In this document: positions 8,812-18,024 of the stretch, in pieces
How the letters are laid out: every line of letters starts with the position of its first letter
Numbering within the stretch: the stretch's first letter is position 1
DNA from: Streptomyces sp. SCSIO 30461
GTDB taxonomy: Bacteria; Actinomycetota; Actinomycetes; Streptomycetales; Streptomycetaceae
Reading direction: 5' to 3'
NCBI RefSeq assembly: GCF_037023745.1
Contig: NZ_CP146101.1
Span: 248,001-312,000, forward strand
DNA length: 64,000 nt
Translations under genes and position numbers: made by a program
Notes under the pieces: generated by a model
Seen by the model: only the letters and a program-made list of their open reading frames with translations
What the model was told of the DNA's origin: nothing
Databases searched by the model: none

Positions 8812-9651
8812 TCAGGCTGCGAGTTCGAGTTCGCGTACGAGTTCGCGTATGGGGGCGGCCGGCGGGCCGCGCCTGATCACCGTGTGCTGGAGTGCCCCGC
8901 TCGCCGGTGGCAAGGGAGTGTCGAGAGGCAGGGGCAGGGCACGCGGAGCCCGTCCGGGCGCCCCCGGCAGCCCGGCGAGCAAGGCCCGCGCGAATACGAG
9001 CGCAGCGCGCAGGGCTCGTGCCCGCGCCTCTTCGGCGAGTTCCGTGCCACCGCGTGCCGAAAGCCGGGCCAGCCGGAACAGCGCGATCTCACCGCGGCGC
9101 AGCAACCAGCCGATGGCGAGGGCGGCCAGCAGATGGCCGAGCACCATCGGCAGGTCGGGCAGCAGCCCGGTGGTCTCCGGGGGAGCAAGCGCCGGATGCC
9201 GGTGCGCCGCTCCCGCGGCGGAGTGCAGGCTCGCCGGGTCGATCCCTGCGCGGGTCACGATCCGGTGCGCGTCGGCCGGGCTCAGCGCGGCGGCCCCCGA
9301 TCCGCACAGCAGCTTCGCCGCCGTCCTGATCAGGGCGTCGTCTGCGGTCGGCGCCAGCGTGAGCTGCCGCTGACCGAGCCCGAAGAGGGCGTGCAGGGCG
9401 AGTTGTCCACCGGTCAGCGCGGCGGCGATGACCGGCATCGACCGCTCACGCCCGGCGAGTGGTACCACCACGGTGAAGACGCCCAGGAACCCTGCCGCCA
9501 GCGTCCACCACGGTACTGCCGCGCATGACGCCATGACGTGCCCGAGCGCGGACAGCACGACGCAGACCGCGGCGAACACCGCGGCCCTCAGTAGCCGCAG
9601 ACCGGCTCCGGCATACGCGGTCGAGGTCTCGACCGCCGGTGGGGCAGACAT
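8812..9651 (-). CDS. Integral membrane protein of unknown function
   Basis: 279 residues. Hydrophobic segments lie at about 20-45, 50-68, 72-95 and 165-190, and the C-terminal third is Arg/Ala/Leu-rich and probably cytoplasmic. A GAAHRHPALAPP loop gives a small His cluster, which, beside the copper genes, could be a metal site, but that is inference. The protein starts MSAPPAVET and lies 97 bases upstream of the YcnI-like gene in the same orientation, so it may open the copper operon. I do not recognise a named family. Confidence 0.72.
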   Translation of the reverse strand: MSAPPAVETSTAYAGAGLRLLRAAVFAAVCVVLSALGHVMASCAAVPWWTLAAGFLGVFTVVVPLAGRERSMPVIAAALTGGQLALHALFGLGQRQLTLAPTADDALIRTAAKLLCGSGAAALSPADAHRIVTRAGIDPASLHSAAGAAHRHPALAPPETTGLLPDLPMVLGHLLAALAIGWLLRRGEIALFRLARLSARGGTELAEEARARALRAALVFARALLAGLPGAPGRAPRALPLPLDTPLPPASGALQHTVIRRGPPAAPIRELVRELELAA

Positions 9652-9987
9652 GGCCGGGTCATCATCGCACTGGGGGTGTCGGCGCCGGGCGGCAGGTCCG
9701 GAAGGTCGCTTTGCGGCGGCTTTACGTGCGGGCCGGGCCCCTCCGTACGTCCTCGTGCCCTGTCGTACGCTCCTGTGCTCCCCGTCCCGACTGCGTGGCC
9801 AACCCGTGCTCCGGTTGTGCGCCGCTTCTCGGACGCGGGCCGCAACCGGCCCTCGTACCCCGGTATGCGCGGTCTTCGCGTCGGCCGAACGAGGGGCAAT
9901 GCCGTCTCTCGGTACAAGGGGCGCTTACGAACGGTGCTGCGCGGCAATACGTATCGGTATGTCGAGCCGCAGCCAGGAGGCTGGAGC

Positions 9988-10455
9988 ATGAGCATCTGGT
10001 GGACCCTCCACTTGCGGCGCGAGGCTGCGAGCGTTCCGCTCGCCCGTCGTCTCCTTCTCGGCACGATGGAGACCGCGGGCGTCGATCCCGATATCTCCTA
10101 CGACCTGTCGGTCGCGCTGAGCGAGGCGTGTGCCAACGCCGTCGAGCACGGCGGCGACGAGGCCCGGACGGGTGCGCCATCGGCGGCGTACCGGGTGACG
10201 GCTTACCTCGACGGTGAGAAGTGCCTGATCGAGGTGTCGGACTCGGGCCCGGGCTTCCCCGTCGGCCGGGCAGCGGCCCCGTACGTACCTCTCGCCGATG
10301 GATCCTCCCTGTCTGCCGAGTCCGGGCGGGGCCTGTGCCTGATCGAGCAGCTCGCCGACCACGTCCACTTCGGGAACAGGCCGGGGCGTGGTGCGGTGGT
10401 GAGCTTCGACAAGATCCTCAAATGGCGGGAGGACGCCCTGCTCAGAGTCACCTGA
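9988..10455 (+). CDS. ATP-binding anti-sigma-factor-like protein (HATPase_c, RsbW type)
   Basis: 155 residues. GHKL ATPase boxes are clear: N box EACANAVEHG (around 48), G1 box DSGPGFP (around 85) and G2 box GRGLCLIEQLADHV (around 118). There is no transmembrane or sensor part, which fits the small soluble RsbW/SpoIIAB-like proteins that Streptomyces has in large numbers and that may bind sigma factors or anti-anti-sigma factors. The start follows a strong AGGAGG seven bases upstream, so the long upstream extension of the frame is not coding. It converges on pepP. Confidence 0.88.
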   Translation: MSIWWTLHLRREAASVPLARRLLLGTMETAGVDPDISYDLSVALSEACANAVEHGGDEARTGAPSAAYRVTAYLDGEKCLIEVSDSGPGFPVGRAAAPYVPLADGSSLSAESGRGLCLIEQLADHVHFGNRPGRGAVVSFDKILKWREDALLRVT

Positions 10456-10524
10456 GCGGGCGCCCTCCGGATACCGCGGCGTCCCACGGAACAGCGAGCC
10501 CGGGGCAGAGGCCTAGTGGAGCTG

Positions 10525-12003
10525 TCAGCCCTTGAGCCGCGCCATCCACGCCTCGACCTCGTCCGCCTGCCGCGGCAGCGCAGCCGACAGGTTCCGGTTG
10601 CCGTCCTCCGTGACGAGGATGTCGTCTTCGATCCGGACGCCGATGCCGCGGTACTCGGCCGGCACGGTCAGATCATCGGCCTGGAAGTACAGACCCGGCT
10701 CCACCGTCAGGCACATGCCCGGCTCCAGGGTGCAGTCCACGTACATCTCGGTCCGTGCGGCGGCACAGTCGTGCACGTCCATGCCGAGCATGTGGCCGGT
10801 GCCGTGCAGGGTCCAGCGGCGCTGGAGGCCGAGCTCAAGCACCTTCTCCACATCGAAGTCGCCGAGCAGCCCCCACTCCACCAGCCGGGTGGCGAGCACG
10901 CGCTGCGCCGCGTCGTGGAAGTCCCGGTAGGCGGCGCCGGGACGCACCGCGGCGATTCCTGCTTCCTGGGCCTCGTGGACCGCGTCGTAGATCTTGCGCT
11001 GGAGCGGGGTGAAGCGGCCGTTGATCGGCAGGGTGCGGGTGACATCCGCGGTGTAGAGCTCGGCGGTCTCGACGCCGGCGTCGAGCAGGAGCAGCTCACC
11101 GGAGCGGACGGCACCGTCGTTGCGCACCCAGTGCAGGGTGGTGGCGTGCGGTCCCGCGGCGCAGATCGAGCCGTAGCCGACGTCATTGCCCTCGACGCGG
11201 GCGCGCAGGAAGAACGTTCCCTCGATGTAGCGCTCGCTGGTGGCCTCGGCACGGTCGAGGACCTTGACGACGTCCTCGAACCCGCGAGCGGTGGAGTCGC
11301 AGGCCTTCTGGAGCTCGGCGATCTCGAAATCGTCCTTGACCAGCCGGGCTTCGGAGAGGAAGCACCGCAGCTCCTCGTCGCGTTCGGCGGTGACCTTGTC
11401 GGTCAGAGCCGCCTGGATGGCGGTGTCATGCCCGCGGACGACGCGGACCGGTCCTGTGGCCTCGCTCAGCCGCTTCGGGAGCTCGCGGACGTCCTTCGCG
11501 GTGATGCCCAGCAGCTGCTCGGCTTCCGCCAGCGAGTGGCGGCGGCCGACCCACAGCTCGCCCTGGCCGTCCAGCCAGAACTCGCCGTTCTCGCGGTTGG
11601 AGCGGGGCAGCAGGTAGATGGTCGCCTCATGGCCGCCGGTGCCGTCCGCGCCGGCCACCGGCTCCATGACCAGGACGCCGTCCTCGGTCTGGTCACCGGT
11701 GAGGTAGGCGTACTCGGTCGAGGCGCGGAAGGCGTACTCGGTGTCGTTGGAGCGGGTCCGCAGGTTCCCCGCGGGGACGACGAGACGCTCGCCGGGGAAG
11801 CGCGCGGACAGCGCGGCGCGACGGCGGGCCGTGTGCCCGGCTTGTGCGATCGGCTCCAGACCGTGCAGCTCGGTATCGGCCCAGCCGGACTTCATGTTCT
11901 CCGCGAGCTCGTCGGAGACTTCCGCGTACAGGCCGTTCTTGCGCTGCTTGATCGGCTCTTCGCCCGACTCTTCCGGGGTCTCCGGAGTGAGCTCCTCTGC
12001 CAC
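10525..12003 (-). CDS. pepP: Aminopeptidase P family Xaa-Pro peptidase
   Basis: 492 residues, two-domain layout of aminopeptidase P: an N-terminal creatinase-like domain (about 45-230) and a pita-bread catalytic domain (about 260-480). The dinuclear metal ligands can be seen: Asp pair in LLDAGVE and TADVTRT, His in HGTGHMLGMDVHD, Glu in TVEPGLYF and Glu in RIEDDILVT. It removes N-terminal residues preceding proline, in the cytoplasm. An acidic, Glu/Thr/Pro-rich leader of about 20 residues precedes the domain. Upstream on the minus strand are three close copies of GTTCCCGGATG (12073-12114) that may be part of its control region. Confidence 0.94.
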   Translation of the reverse strand: MAEELTPETPEESGEEPIKQRKNGLYAEVSDELAENMKSGWADTELHGLEPIAQAGHTARRRAALSARFPGERLVVPAGNLRTRSNDTEYAFRASTEYAYLTGDQTEDGVLVMEPVAGADGTGGHEATIYLLPRSNRENGEFWLDGQGELWVGRRHSLAEAEQLLGITAKDVRELPKRLSEATGPVRVVRGHDTAIQAALTDKVTAERDEELRCFLSEARLVKDDFEIAELQKACDSTARGFEDVVKVLDRAEATSERYIEGTFFLRARVEGNDVGYGSICAAGPHATTLHWVRNDGAVRSGELLLLDAGVETAELYTADVTRTLPINGRFTPLQRKIYDAVHEAQEAGIAAVRPGAAYRDFHDAAQRVLATRLVEWGLLGDFDVEKVLELGLQRRWTLHGTGHMLGMDVHDCAAARTEMYVDCTLEPGMCLTVEPGLYFQADDLTVPAEYRGIGVRIEDDILVTEDGNRNLSAALPRQADEVEAWMARLKG

Positions 12004-12221
12004 GGGTCCGCCTCCTTTTGGTATGACACTGAACCCTCACCCATCGTACGGGCGTGCGGAAGAGCGTCCGCTGTTCCCGGATGTCCCCGGAGCTGTTCCC
12101 GGATGTTCCCGGATCTCAGCCGCCGCCCACGGACCACGGCGCAGCCGCGTCCAGGCCGCAGCCGTCCGCCCCCGGGCACTGCCCCACGAGTGCGAGCCGA
12201 GGCCTGGCCCCGAGGCCGCCG

Positions 12222-13703
12222 TCACTCGAACCAGGCGGCCAGCATCACCACGTCCTCGGTGTCACCGCACCCGTCGGCCGTGCTTGGTCCCGTTCCCGGC
12301 CCTTCTGCGTCGGCGCCCGGCAGCGAAGCCCCCGGCAGCGCGGTCCGAAGCACATGGTCGACGACCGCCGCCGGGTCGTCCCGCAGGGCCCTGGGCACAC
12401 TCGCCGCCGCCGAGTGCAGCCGTGCGAAGGCCCGGTCCATGGAATCCCCGGTATGCCGGAGCAGCCCGTCGGAATAGAGAAGCACCGTTTCTCCGGGAGC
12501 GGGCGAGAATTCCACGCTCGGTGCCTCCCAGCAGGCCAGCATCCCCAAGGGGGCCGACAGCGAGGTCTCCACGAACTCGGTGCGCCTGGTGCCGGTGATC
12601 AGCGGCGGGGTGTGCCCGGCGCCGGCCAGCACGACCTTGCGCAGCGCGGGCTCGCAGTAGGCGAACAGCGCGGTCGCCGAGCGGGCCGGCTCCGTCAGCC
12701 GCAGCAGGAGTTCGAGGTCGGAGAGTACGGCGACGGGGTCCTCGCCCTCCATCACGGCGTACGCCCGCAGGCTGGCCCTGAGCCGTCCCATCGCGGCCAG
12801 AGCGCTCGGGCCCGAACCGGACACCGCGCCGACGGCCAGCCCCAGCGCGCCCTCCGGCAGCGGCAGCGCGTCGTACCACTCGCCGCCGCCGCGTGGTCCT
12901 CTCAGATGGCGGGCGGCGAGCCGCACTCCGGGCACCCGGGGCAGCCGGCTGGGCAGCAGTTCCTCGGTGATGGTGGCCAGCCGCCGCCGCGCCCGGTCCA
13001 GTTCGAGCAGCCGGGCGAGATGCTCGGTGGCATAGCGCCCGTAGAGGCCGACGAGATGGCGCTGCCGTTCGACCGGCTCCGCCGGTTCGTCGTAGAACCA
13101 GACGGCCACGCCCAGCTTTCCCGCCTCCTGGGTCGCCAACGGCAGAGCGTAGCTCGCGGCGTAGCCGAGGCGGGCGGCGACCTCGCGCAGCCGTGGGTCC
13201 AAGCCCTCGTCCCGGAACAGGTCGGCCTGGGCGACAGCCCCGGGGACCGAGCTCGGCGATCCGTCGAGGATCCGGCCGTGGGGGGTTGCGCTGCGGGGGA
13301 CGGTCTCGATGTGACCGAGGTCGGCGTGGGCGAGGCCCAGACCGGTGGTGATGGCGGGGCCGCGGCCCTCCGGGGGTTCGAGCACGACCATGCCCCGCCG
13401 GGCGCCGACCAGGGCGGCGCCCGCGCGCAGGAGTTCATGGAGGGCGTCGTCCAGGGGCGCTGCCCTGGCGAGGCGCTCGGTGAGTTCGTGGAGCGTGGTG
13501 AGGTCGGAGACCCAGCTCGCGAGCCTGTCCTGGATCAGTGCGCCGGTGCCGATGGCCGGGACAGGGCTCGGATCGGCCGCAGTGAGGGCTTCGGCGGCGG
13601 TGAAGGCTGCGGAAGCGTGCGCCTGCGTGTGTGCCGCAGTGTGCTCGGGATCGTGAGTGGATGAATCGATTCCGGCCACTTTCGGCAGGTGAGGGGTGCT
13701 CAT
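12222..13703 (-). CDS. GAF-domain plus SpoIIE-like PP2C phosphatase, degenerate
   Basis: 493 residues from the ATG of MSTPHLPKV; the open frame continues upstream, but the upstream codons look non-coding. A GAF domain fills about 75-215 (LTTLHELTERLAR to YGRYATEHLARLLELD) and a SpoIIE/RsbU-type phosphatase domain about 250-493. Family enzymes dephosphorylate anti-anti-sigma factors using Mn2+ held by Asp residues. Here the usual GGDWYD is GGGEWYD, the GDVxGHG box is GAVSGSG, and the C-terminal DD box is GDTEDVVML, so key Asp ligands are replaced. It may be catalytically weak or a pseudophosphatase; this rests on pattern comparison only. Confidence 0.82.
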   Translation of the reverse strand: MSTPHLPKVAGIDSSTHDPEHTAAHTQAHASAAFTAAEALTAADPSPVPAIGTGALIQDRLASWVSDLTTLHELTERLARAAPLDDALHELLRAGAALVGARRGMVVLEPPEGRGPAITTGLGLAHADLGHIETVPRSATPHGRILDGSPSSVPGAVAQADLFRDEGLDPRLREVAARLGYAASYALPLATQEAGKLGVAVWFYDEPAEPVERQRHLVGLYGRYATEHLARLLELDRARRRLATITEELLPSRLPRVPGVRLAARHLRGPRGGGEWYDALPLPEGALGLAVGAVSGSGPSALAAMGRLRASLRAYAVMEGEDPVAVLSDLELLLRLTEPARSATALFAYCEPALRKVVLAGAGHTPPLITGTRRTEFVETSLSAPLGMLACWEAPSVEFSPAPGETVLLYSDGLLRHTGDSMDRAFARLHSAAASVPRALRDDPAAVVDHVLRTALPGASLPGADAEGPGTGPSTADGCGDTEDVVMLAAWFE

Positions 13704-14016
13704 GCCTGCCGGCTTTCCGGCTGGCGCGTTTCGGCCAATAGCATCGCAAACCCCCATGTCGCGCTGCTCCGCTATCAATGGATCCACATCTACACGTACT
13801 CGTAAGGGGATGTCCAGCATTGTCCTCGCGGAATCGCCGGTGTCCACGGGGTGTTCGAGAGATTGTGGGACTGAGGGGCCCGGGAAAAATCTGGCCAAAA
13901 ATTGCCTCAGGCGGCGGCTGATTGCGGTCGACTGAGCGCGTTCGAGAGGCCGAACCTCCCCGCAGTGGACACCGAAGGCCGGTGCTCCAGGAGGAGCGTC
14001 TTTCCGAGCGCGTTGG

Positions 14017-14033
14017 GTACGTACATTACGTAC
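14017..14033. promoter_or_regulatory. Palindrome GTACGTA-CAT-TACGTAC
   Basis: Perfect 7-base arms with a 3-base spacer, about 315 bases upstream of the phosphatase start and 500 upstream of the prim-pol-like gene. The form fits a dimeric repressor site. No regulator can be named. Confidence 0.45.
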
Positions 14034-14317
14034 ACGGTGATGGCCAGGGGTAGTTGAGACGGCCCTGGAACCTGGCGGGGAGCCCGGGCGTCTTAACCGC
14101 CGAGGCCGCCGCGCCCCATCCCTGGCGGCGGGACCAGTTCCACGGGACAGCAAAGCGCCATGCATGCGCCACCCCTCGCCATGCGTTTAATGGACACAGC
14201 CCATCTCGTTCGGCCCCTGCGGTGCTCGTTGCCGCAGCTCATGCCTGTGGCAAGTCCACGGTGCGGAGTGGTGGCGGCCGACTTGGACGCACAGCGAGAC
14301 ACACAGACGCACGTCAC

Positions 14318-14333
14318 GTACAGACATCTGTAC
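14318..14333. promoter_or_regulatory. Palindrome GTACAGA-CA-TCTGTAC
   Basis: Perfect 7-base arms with a 2-base spacer, 200 bases upstream of the prim-pol-like gene and inside the GTAC-rich low-complexity stretch. It may be an operator or just part of the repetitive sequence. Confidence 0.4.
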
Positions 14334-14532
14334 GGGCACACGTACGGGCACACAGCGAGTCGTACGGCGGTACGCGAGAAGACGCGCACGTAAATGCACG
14401 CTGGACGCACAGCGACACGCATGACCGTTCGCACGGCAGTACGCAGCAGTACGCACAGCGGCACGCATGGTGAAGTGACGCACACATGGTGTGATGTGGC
14501 CCTCGGCGTTCAACGGAAAGGAACGAGCGCTC

Positions 14533-15393
14533 ATGCGCGAGATCCCTGGAAGGCGACGCAGGCTCTGGTCCCGGGCGGGCCGGCAGGACCGGGAGAACTG
14601 GCAGGAGCGGCAGGAGCGGCAGGACCGGGAGAACCGGCAGGAGCGGCAGGGCCGGGAGAACCGGCAGGAGCGGCAGGGCCGGGAGAACCGGCAGGAGCGG
14701 CAGGGCCGGGAGAACCGCCGGAGTCGGCAGAAGGTGCCCCCCACCCTGCTCGACATGGCGCTTGTCTGCGCCACGGAGTGGCGGTGGCCGGTGCTCCCCG
14801 GTGTGGGCCTCGGGCCCGAACGGCGCGGCGAGCGGGCACGCGGCTGCGCCTGCCCCGATCCCGAGTGCGTCGTTCCCGGCGCGCACCCCTTCGACCCCGG
14901 AATTCTCGCGGCGACCACCGACGGGCGCATGGTGCGTTGGTGGTGGAGCAACCGCCCCAAGGCTCCGATCGTGCTGGCGACGGGCGGCAAGGCTCCCTGC
15001 GCGGTGAGCCTGCCCGCGGTGGCGGGGGCGCGGGCGCTGGCGGCGCTCGACCGGATGGGTGTCCGACTCGGCCCGGTCGTGGCCACACCGACCCGCTGGT
15101 CGTTGCTGGTGGCGCCCTACTCGATGGAGCAGCTGGGTGAGTTGCTGCACGCGAAGGACAGCGTGCCCGGCTCGCTCCGCTTCCACGGGGGTGGTGGCTA
15201 TCTGGTGCTGCCCCCGTCGGAGGCCGGTACGGGCCCGGTGCACTGGGTACGTGAGCCGCTGCCCGGGTCGGCGCGGCCCTGGCTGCCGGATGTGGAGGCG
15301 GTTGTCGACGCGCTGGTCGAGGCGAGCGTGAGTGTGCCGGCCGATGGGTTCAGCCCGCCGGAAGCCGGTGACGGGGCGTGGCTCAGCTACTGA
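14533..15393 (+). CDS. Prim-pol-like (bifunctional primase/polymerase N-terminal) protein with repetitive N-terminus
   Basis: 286 residues. The first 65 residues are Arg/Gln/Glu-rich and built from repeats of about nine residues (GRENRQERQ); the rest resembles the N-terminal prim-pol-like domain common as a stand-alone protein in Streptomyces: LLDMALVCATEWRWPVLPGV, a CACPDPECVVPGAHP Cys cluster, then RWWWSNRPKAPIVLATG. The catalytic D-x-D segment of active prim-pols (IDLD) is not seen, so polymerase activity is doubtful. An AAAGGA lies 10 bases before the chosen ATG; an in-frame GTG 14 codons earlier lacks a ribosome site. Confidence 0.8.
   Translation: MREIPGRRRRLWSRAGRQDRENWQERQERQDRENRQERQGRENRQERQGRENRQERQGRENRRSRQKVPPTLLDMALVCATEWRWPVLPGVGLGPERRGERARGCACPDPECVVPGAHPFDPGILAATTDGRMVRWWWSNRPKAPIVLATGGKAPCAVSLPAVAGARALAALDRMGVRLGPVVATPTRWSLLVAPYSMEQLGELLHAKDSVPGSLRFHGGGGYLVLPPSEAGTGPVHWVREPLPGSARPWLPDVEAVVDALVEASVSVPADGFSPPEAGDGAWLSY
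14617..14725 (+). repeat. 27-bp tandem repeats coding for the Arg/Glu-rich linker
   Basis: Three near-identical copies of a 27-base unit (beginning GGGCCGGGAGAACCGGCAGG), flanked by partial and diverged copies. The unit is a multiple of three, so copy number can change without breaking the reading frame. Confidence 0.8.
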
Positions 15394-16091
15394 GCCTGCG
15401 GATCCCCCGCCGGGCTGCTGCCTCCTACTGAGCCTGGTGCGGGGTTCGCAAGAGGGCGTGGCAGTCGCGAATTCTGGCCGGAATCGATATGCCGCCACCT
15501 CGCCTTTGCCTCGTCTATGCCTCGTCGCTGAGAGGAAGCGTCGCACGAACCCGGGACAGGAACGGTGAGTGCGTCGGCGTGGTCTCGCCATGGTGCCGGC
15601 CATGCGGTGGCGGCGCTGCGAATCACCGCTGAGATCGATCTGAGAGCACCCTGTGTGAAACCCATGCCTATGAGTCGGTCGTCGAGTTCGCGTTGTCGAG
15701 GAGTTCAGCGCTCAGTTCGGGGGCCACACGGCTCTTCCGGGTTCTCGGCGGAGAGCCAAGTCACTGCGCTCCGTGATCAACTGGCGCACGGTCGGCGCGA
15801 GTTGAAGGAGGCGGTGCGGCAGCCGGTCGATGCCGGGCCGACCTGCGGATGCGGGGGCGCGTAATCCGGAAATAGCAGCGCCCGGTCGCTGGCGACGGGG
15901 GATGCACCAGCGACCGGGCTTCAAGAACGGTAACAAGAGATCTGCTGTTCGCAAATTCGATCTCGGGTATTCGGACACCGAATTACCGTTCCAAAGCGGT
16001 GTTTGTGACCGGAATCACTTACCCCCGGTCACGCGTGGACAGGAATATCAACTTCCGCTTACGCCGACCGCACGGTCGGTCTGTCGGCTAT
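15394..16091. other. Gene-free stretch, 698 bases
   Basis: Short frames on both strands (for example 15565-15864 plus and 15712-15978 minus) show weak codon bias and no recognisable product. The sequence is less GC-rich near 15900-16060. I see no tRNA, repeat or clear terminator. Confidence 0.4.
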
Positions 16092-17060
16092 TCAGCTGAG
16101 GGTCACCTGGCGGTTGGTGAGTCCACCGCGAGCCCGTCGCTCGTCGGCGGTCAGCGGTGAGTCGGCGGAGAGCGCCGCCGTGAGCCGCTCGGCGAACTCG
16201 GCTGCCGGCTTCTCGCACTCCTCCGCGCCCATTCCGCTCGGCAGGTCCCACACCGGGACCATCAGCCCGTGCGCGCGGAAGGAGCCGACCAGGCGGGTGC
16301 CTTCACCGAGGCTGGAGGTGCCCGCCGTGTGCAGTCGGGCGAGGGCGTCGAGCAGCTGCTCCTCCGGGTGCGGCATGACCCAGCGCAGGTGGTTCTTCTC
16401 CGGCGTCTCGCACCAGTAGGCCGCGTCCACGCCGGACAGCTTGACGGTGGGGATGGCGGCGGCGTTGGCACGCTCCAGCGAAGCGGCGACCTCCGGGTTC
16501 GCATTCTCGGCGGAATCCGGGATCCAGAACTCGAAGCCGCTGTGCACGACGGGCTCGAACGGCGCGTCCAGGTCGAGCAGGTCCTGGAGTCGAGGCCCGT
16601 CCGCCGGCACCCGCTCACCCGCGATCGGGGTGCCGGGCGCGGCCGTGAGCGCACGCTGGAGTGTGTGAGCCATGTCGCGGCTCAGATCGCCGGACGAGGT
16701 GTCGTTCTGCAGCGCAAGCAGTACGGCGCCGGAGTCACGGCGCAGCGCGGGCCAGGCCATCGGCAGCACGGTCGCGAGCGTCACGGACGGTACGTCGTCG
16801 GGGAGTCCGCCCTTCAGGGTCAGTTCGACCGTGGCGGCGGGGACCAGCTCGCGCAGGGCGACCCAGTCGCACTCGCCGGGAAGCCCTTCGAAGGGGCGCT
16901 GGACCAGTTCGGTCACCGCGTGAGCGGCGGCGCGGCCGTGGCAGGCCTTGTAGCGACGGCCCGAGCCGCAGGGGCAGGGCTCGCGGGCCCCGACCACCGG
17001 GATCTCGCCGTCGGTGAGCTGTGACTTGACGGCCTTCGTCTGGGGGCGCTTCTTGGCCAT
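16092..17060 (-). CDS. DUF5926-like protein with SEC-C zinc motif
   Basis: 322 residues starting MAKKRPQTKAVKSQL. A SEC-C motif (CPCGSGRRYKACHG, about residues 29-42) would bind one zinc through three Cys and a Cys/His pair, as at the SecA C-terminus. The remaining 270 residues match the actinobacterial DUF5926 pattern (ALQNDTSSGDLSRDMAHTL; LRWVMPHPEEQLLDALARLH), whose function is unknown. It is soluble, with no signal peptide. The ribosome site GGGAGAG precedes the ATG. A 250-base gap separates it from the next gene on the same strand. Confidence 0.85.
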   Translation of the reverse strand: MAKKRPQTKAVKSQLTDGEIPVVGAREPCPCGSGRRYKACHGRAAAHAVTELVQRPFEGLPGECDWVALRELVPAATVELTLKGGLPDDVPSVTLATVLPMAWPALRRDSGAVLLALQNDTSSGDLSRDMAHTLQRALTAAPGTPIAGERVPADGPRLQDLLDLDAPFEPVVHSGFEFWIPDSAENANPEVAASLERANAAAIPTVKLSGVDAAYWCETPEKNHLRWVMPHPEEQLLDALARLHTAGTSSLGEGTRLVGSFRAHGLMVPVWDLPSGMGAEECEKPAAEFAERLTAALSADSPLTADERRARGGLTNRQVTLS

Positions 17061-17311
17061 GGTGTGGCTCTCTCCCGAGGGCTGCGGTGCTGTGTGATGC
17101 CTCTGTCTCGGGCGCGAGCCTAGCCGTTACGGGACGCGCTCAGGCGGCAACGTAGGCCGTGCCCGTCCGCCGGCGTCACCGGGCGGCGCGCGCCCGAACT
17201 CCCCAGCCGTCCAGGACGGACCCGGAACTCCGGACGCACGGGACGCGGCTTCGGACACACGGAGCGAGAGGGCCCGGGCGGGACTCCTCGGACTCCAGTG
17301 CTGCGAAGCCC

Positions 17312-17971
17312 TTAGGCGCACTCGTGGGGTTCGTCATACGCACCGCGGTCGTAGGAGTCGTACGCGTCCGCGAAGTCGAAGCCCGGCCTGGGGACGGCTG
17401 TGCCGGGACCGGTGACGCGCGTAGCGAAATCGGCGTGCCGATGGCTCCCGCTCACAAGTGCCCACACCGTGACCTCGCCCGCGGCGCTGTCCCGCACTCC
17501 CCAGTCATGGGCGAGTGCGCTGATGATGTTGAGCCCCCGGCCGCCGCGAGCGGTGACCGAAGGCGTCGCCGGAACCGGGCGGGTCGGGCCACCCCCGTCC
17601 GTCACCTCGACGGTCAGTCGGCCTGCCGGGTCCATGTGCCAGGCAGCGCGGATGGCGCCGTCCCCGATATCCGACCGGCCCAGCGGTCTGCCGTGCCGGC
17701 AGGCATTGCTGAGCAGTTCGGAAAGAATGAGAACGGCATCGTCCACGACCGATTCCGGCACCTCGCTGCGCCGAAGCTGCTCGCGCATCCGGCGCCGTGC
17801 CTCGCCCACGCCCGCAGGGCCATGGGGAACGGCCATGCTTGACGACGCGGGCACCTCCTGTGCCACCACCAACGCCACCCCCGAGACCTCCTTCACCCAC
17901 GCCACGGTGTGGATGCCCCAATGGACTGGACCGGAAACCGGCCAATCCGTGTCTGGTGACGCACTCGTCAC
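17312..17971 (-). CDS. ATP-binding regulatory protein (HATPase_c, anti-sigma type)
   Basis: 219 residues. GHKL boxes: N box ILSELLSNACRHG (about 85-97), G1 box VTDGGGPTRP (about 125) and G2 box GGRGLNIISALAHDWGV (about 145-160), followed by a short acidic Tyr/Asp tail. This is the typical Streptomyces stand-alone RsbW-like fold; partner unknown. The first 45 residues are poorly conserved in such proteins, so the true start could be the internal ATG of MAVPHGPAG. Confidence 0.82.
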   Translation of the reverse strand: MTSASPDTDWPVSGPVHWGIHTVAWVKEVSGVALVVAQEVPASSSMAVPHGPAGVGEARRRMREQLRRSEVPESVVDDAVLILSELLSNACRHGRPLGRSDIGDGAIRAAWHMDPAGRLTVEVTDGGGPTRPVPATPSVTARGGRGLNIISALAHDWGVRDSAAGEVTVWALVSGSHRHADFATRVTGPGTAVPRPGFDFADAYDSYDRGAYDEPHECA

Positions 17972-18024
17972 ATCCCGCTACGCACCGAACGCGCCGGTGC
18001 ACTCCCCGTAGTCACGCGAGGTGC

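Larger units (their letters stand above)
13704..14532. other. Long gene-free region with palindromes and low-complexity GTAC/CAC repeats
   Basis: No frame here has convincing codon bias. The left part is the promoter side of the phosphatase gene. Around 14280-14470 the sequence is rich in repeated ACGCACAG, GTACG and CACG words, including TACGGGCACA twice in a row (14331-14352). Two palindromes are listed separately. The right end holds the ribosome site of the prim-pol-like gene. Confidence 0.6.

Noticed and set aside
8760..8820. Possible CsoR-type operator (CACCACCCCCCTGGAGTGGT) before the copper genes
   Set aside because: Arms of only five bases with an asymmetric G/C run; not convincing.
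9676..9987. Upstream extension of the anti-sigma-like ATPase frame
   Set aside because: A strong AGGAGG sits before the internal ATG at 9988, and the extension has no conserved sequence.
14093..14485. Minus-strand 130-residue open frame rich in Val, Cys and Arg
   Set aside because: It is a by-product of the GTAC/CACG repeats; no ribosome site or codon bias.
15565..15864. Plus-strand 99-residue frame
   Set aside because: Weak third-position GC bias and no recognisable domain.
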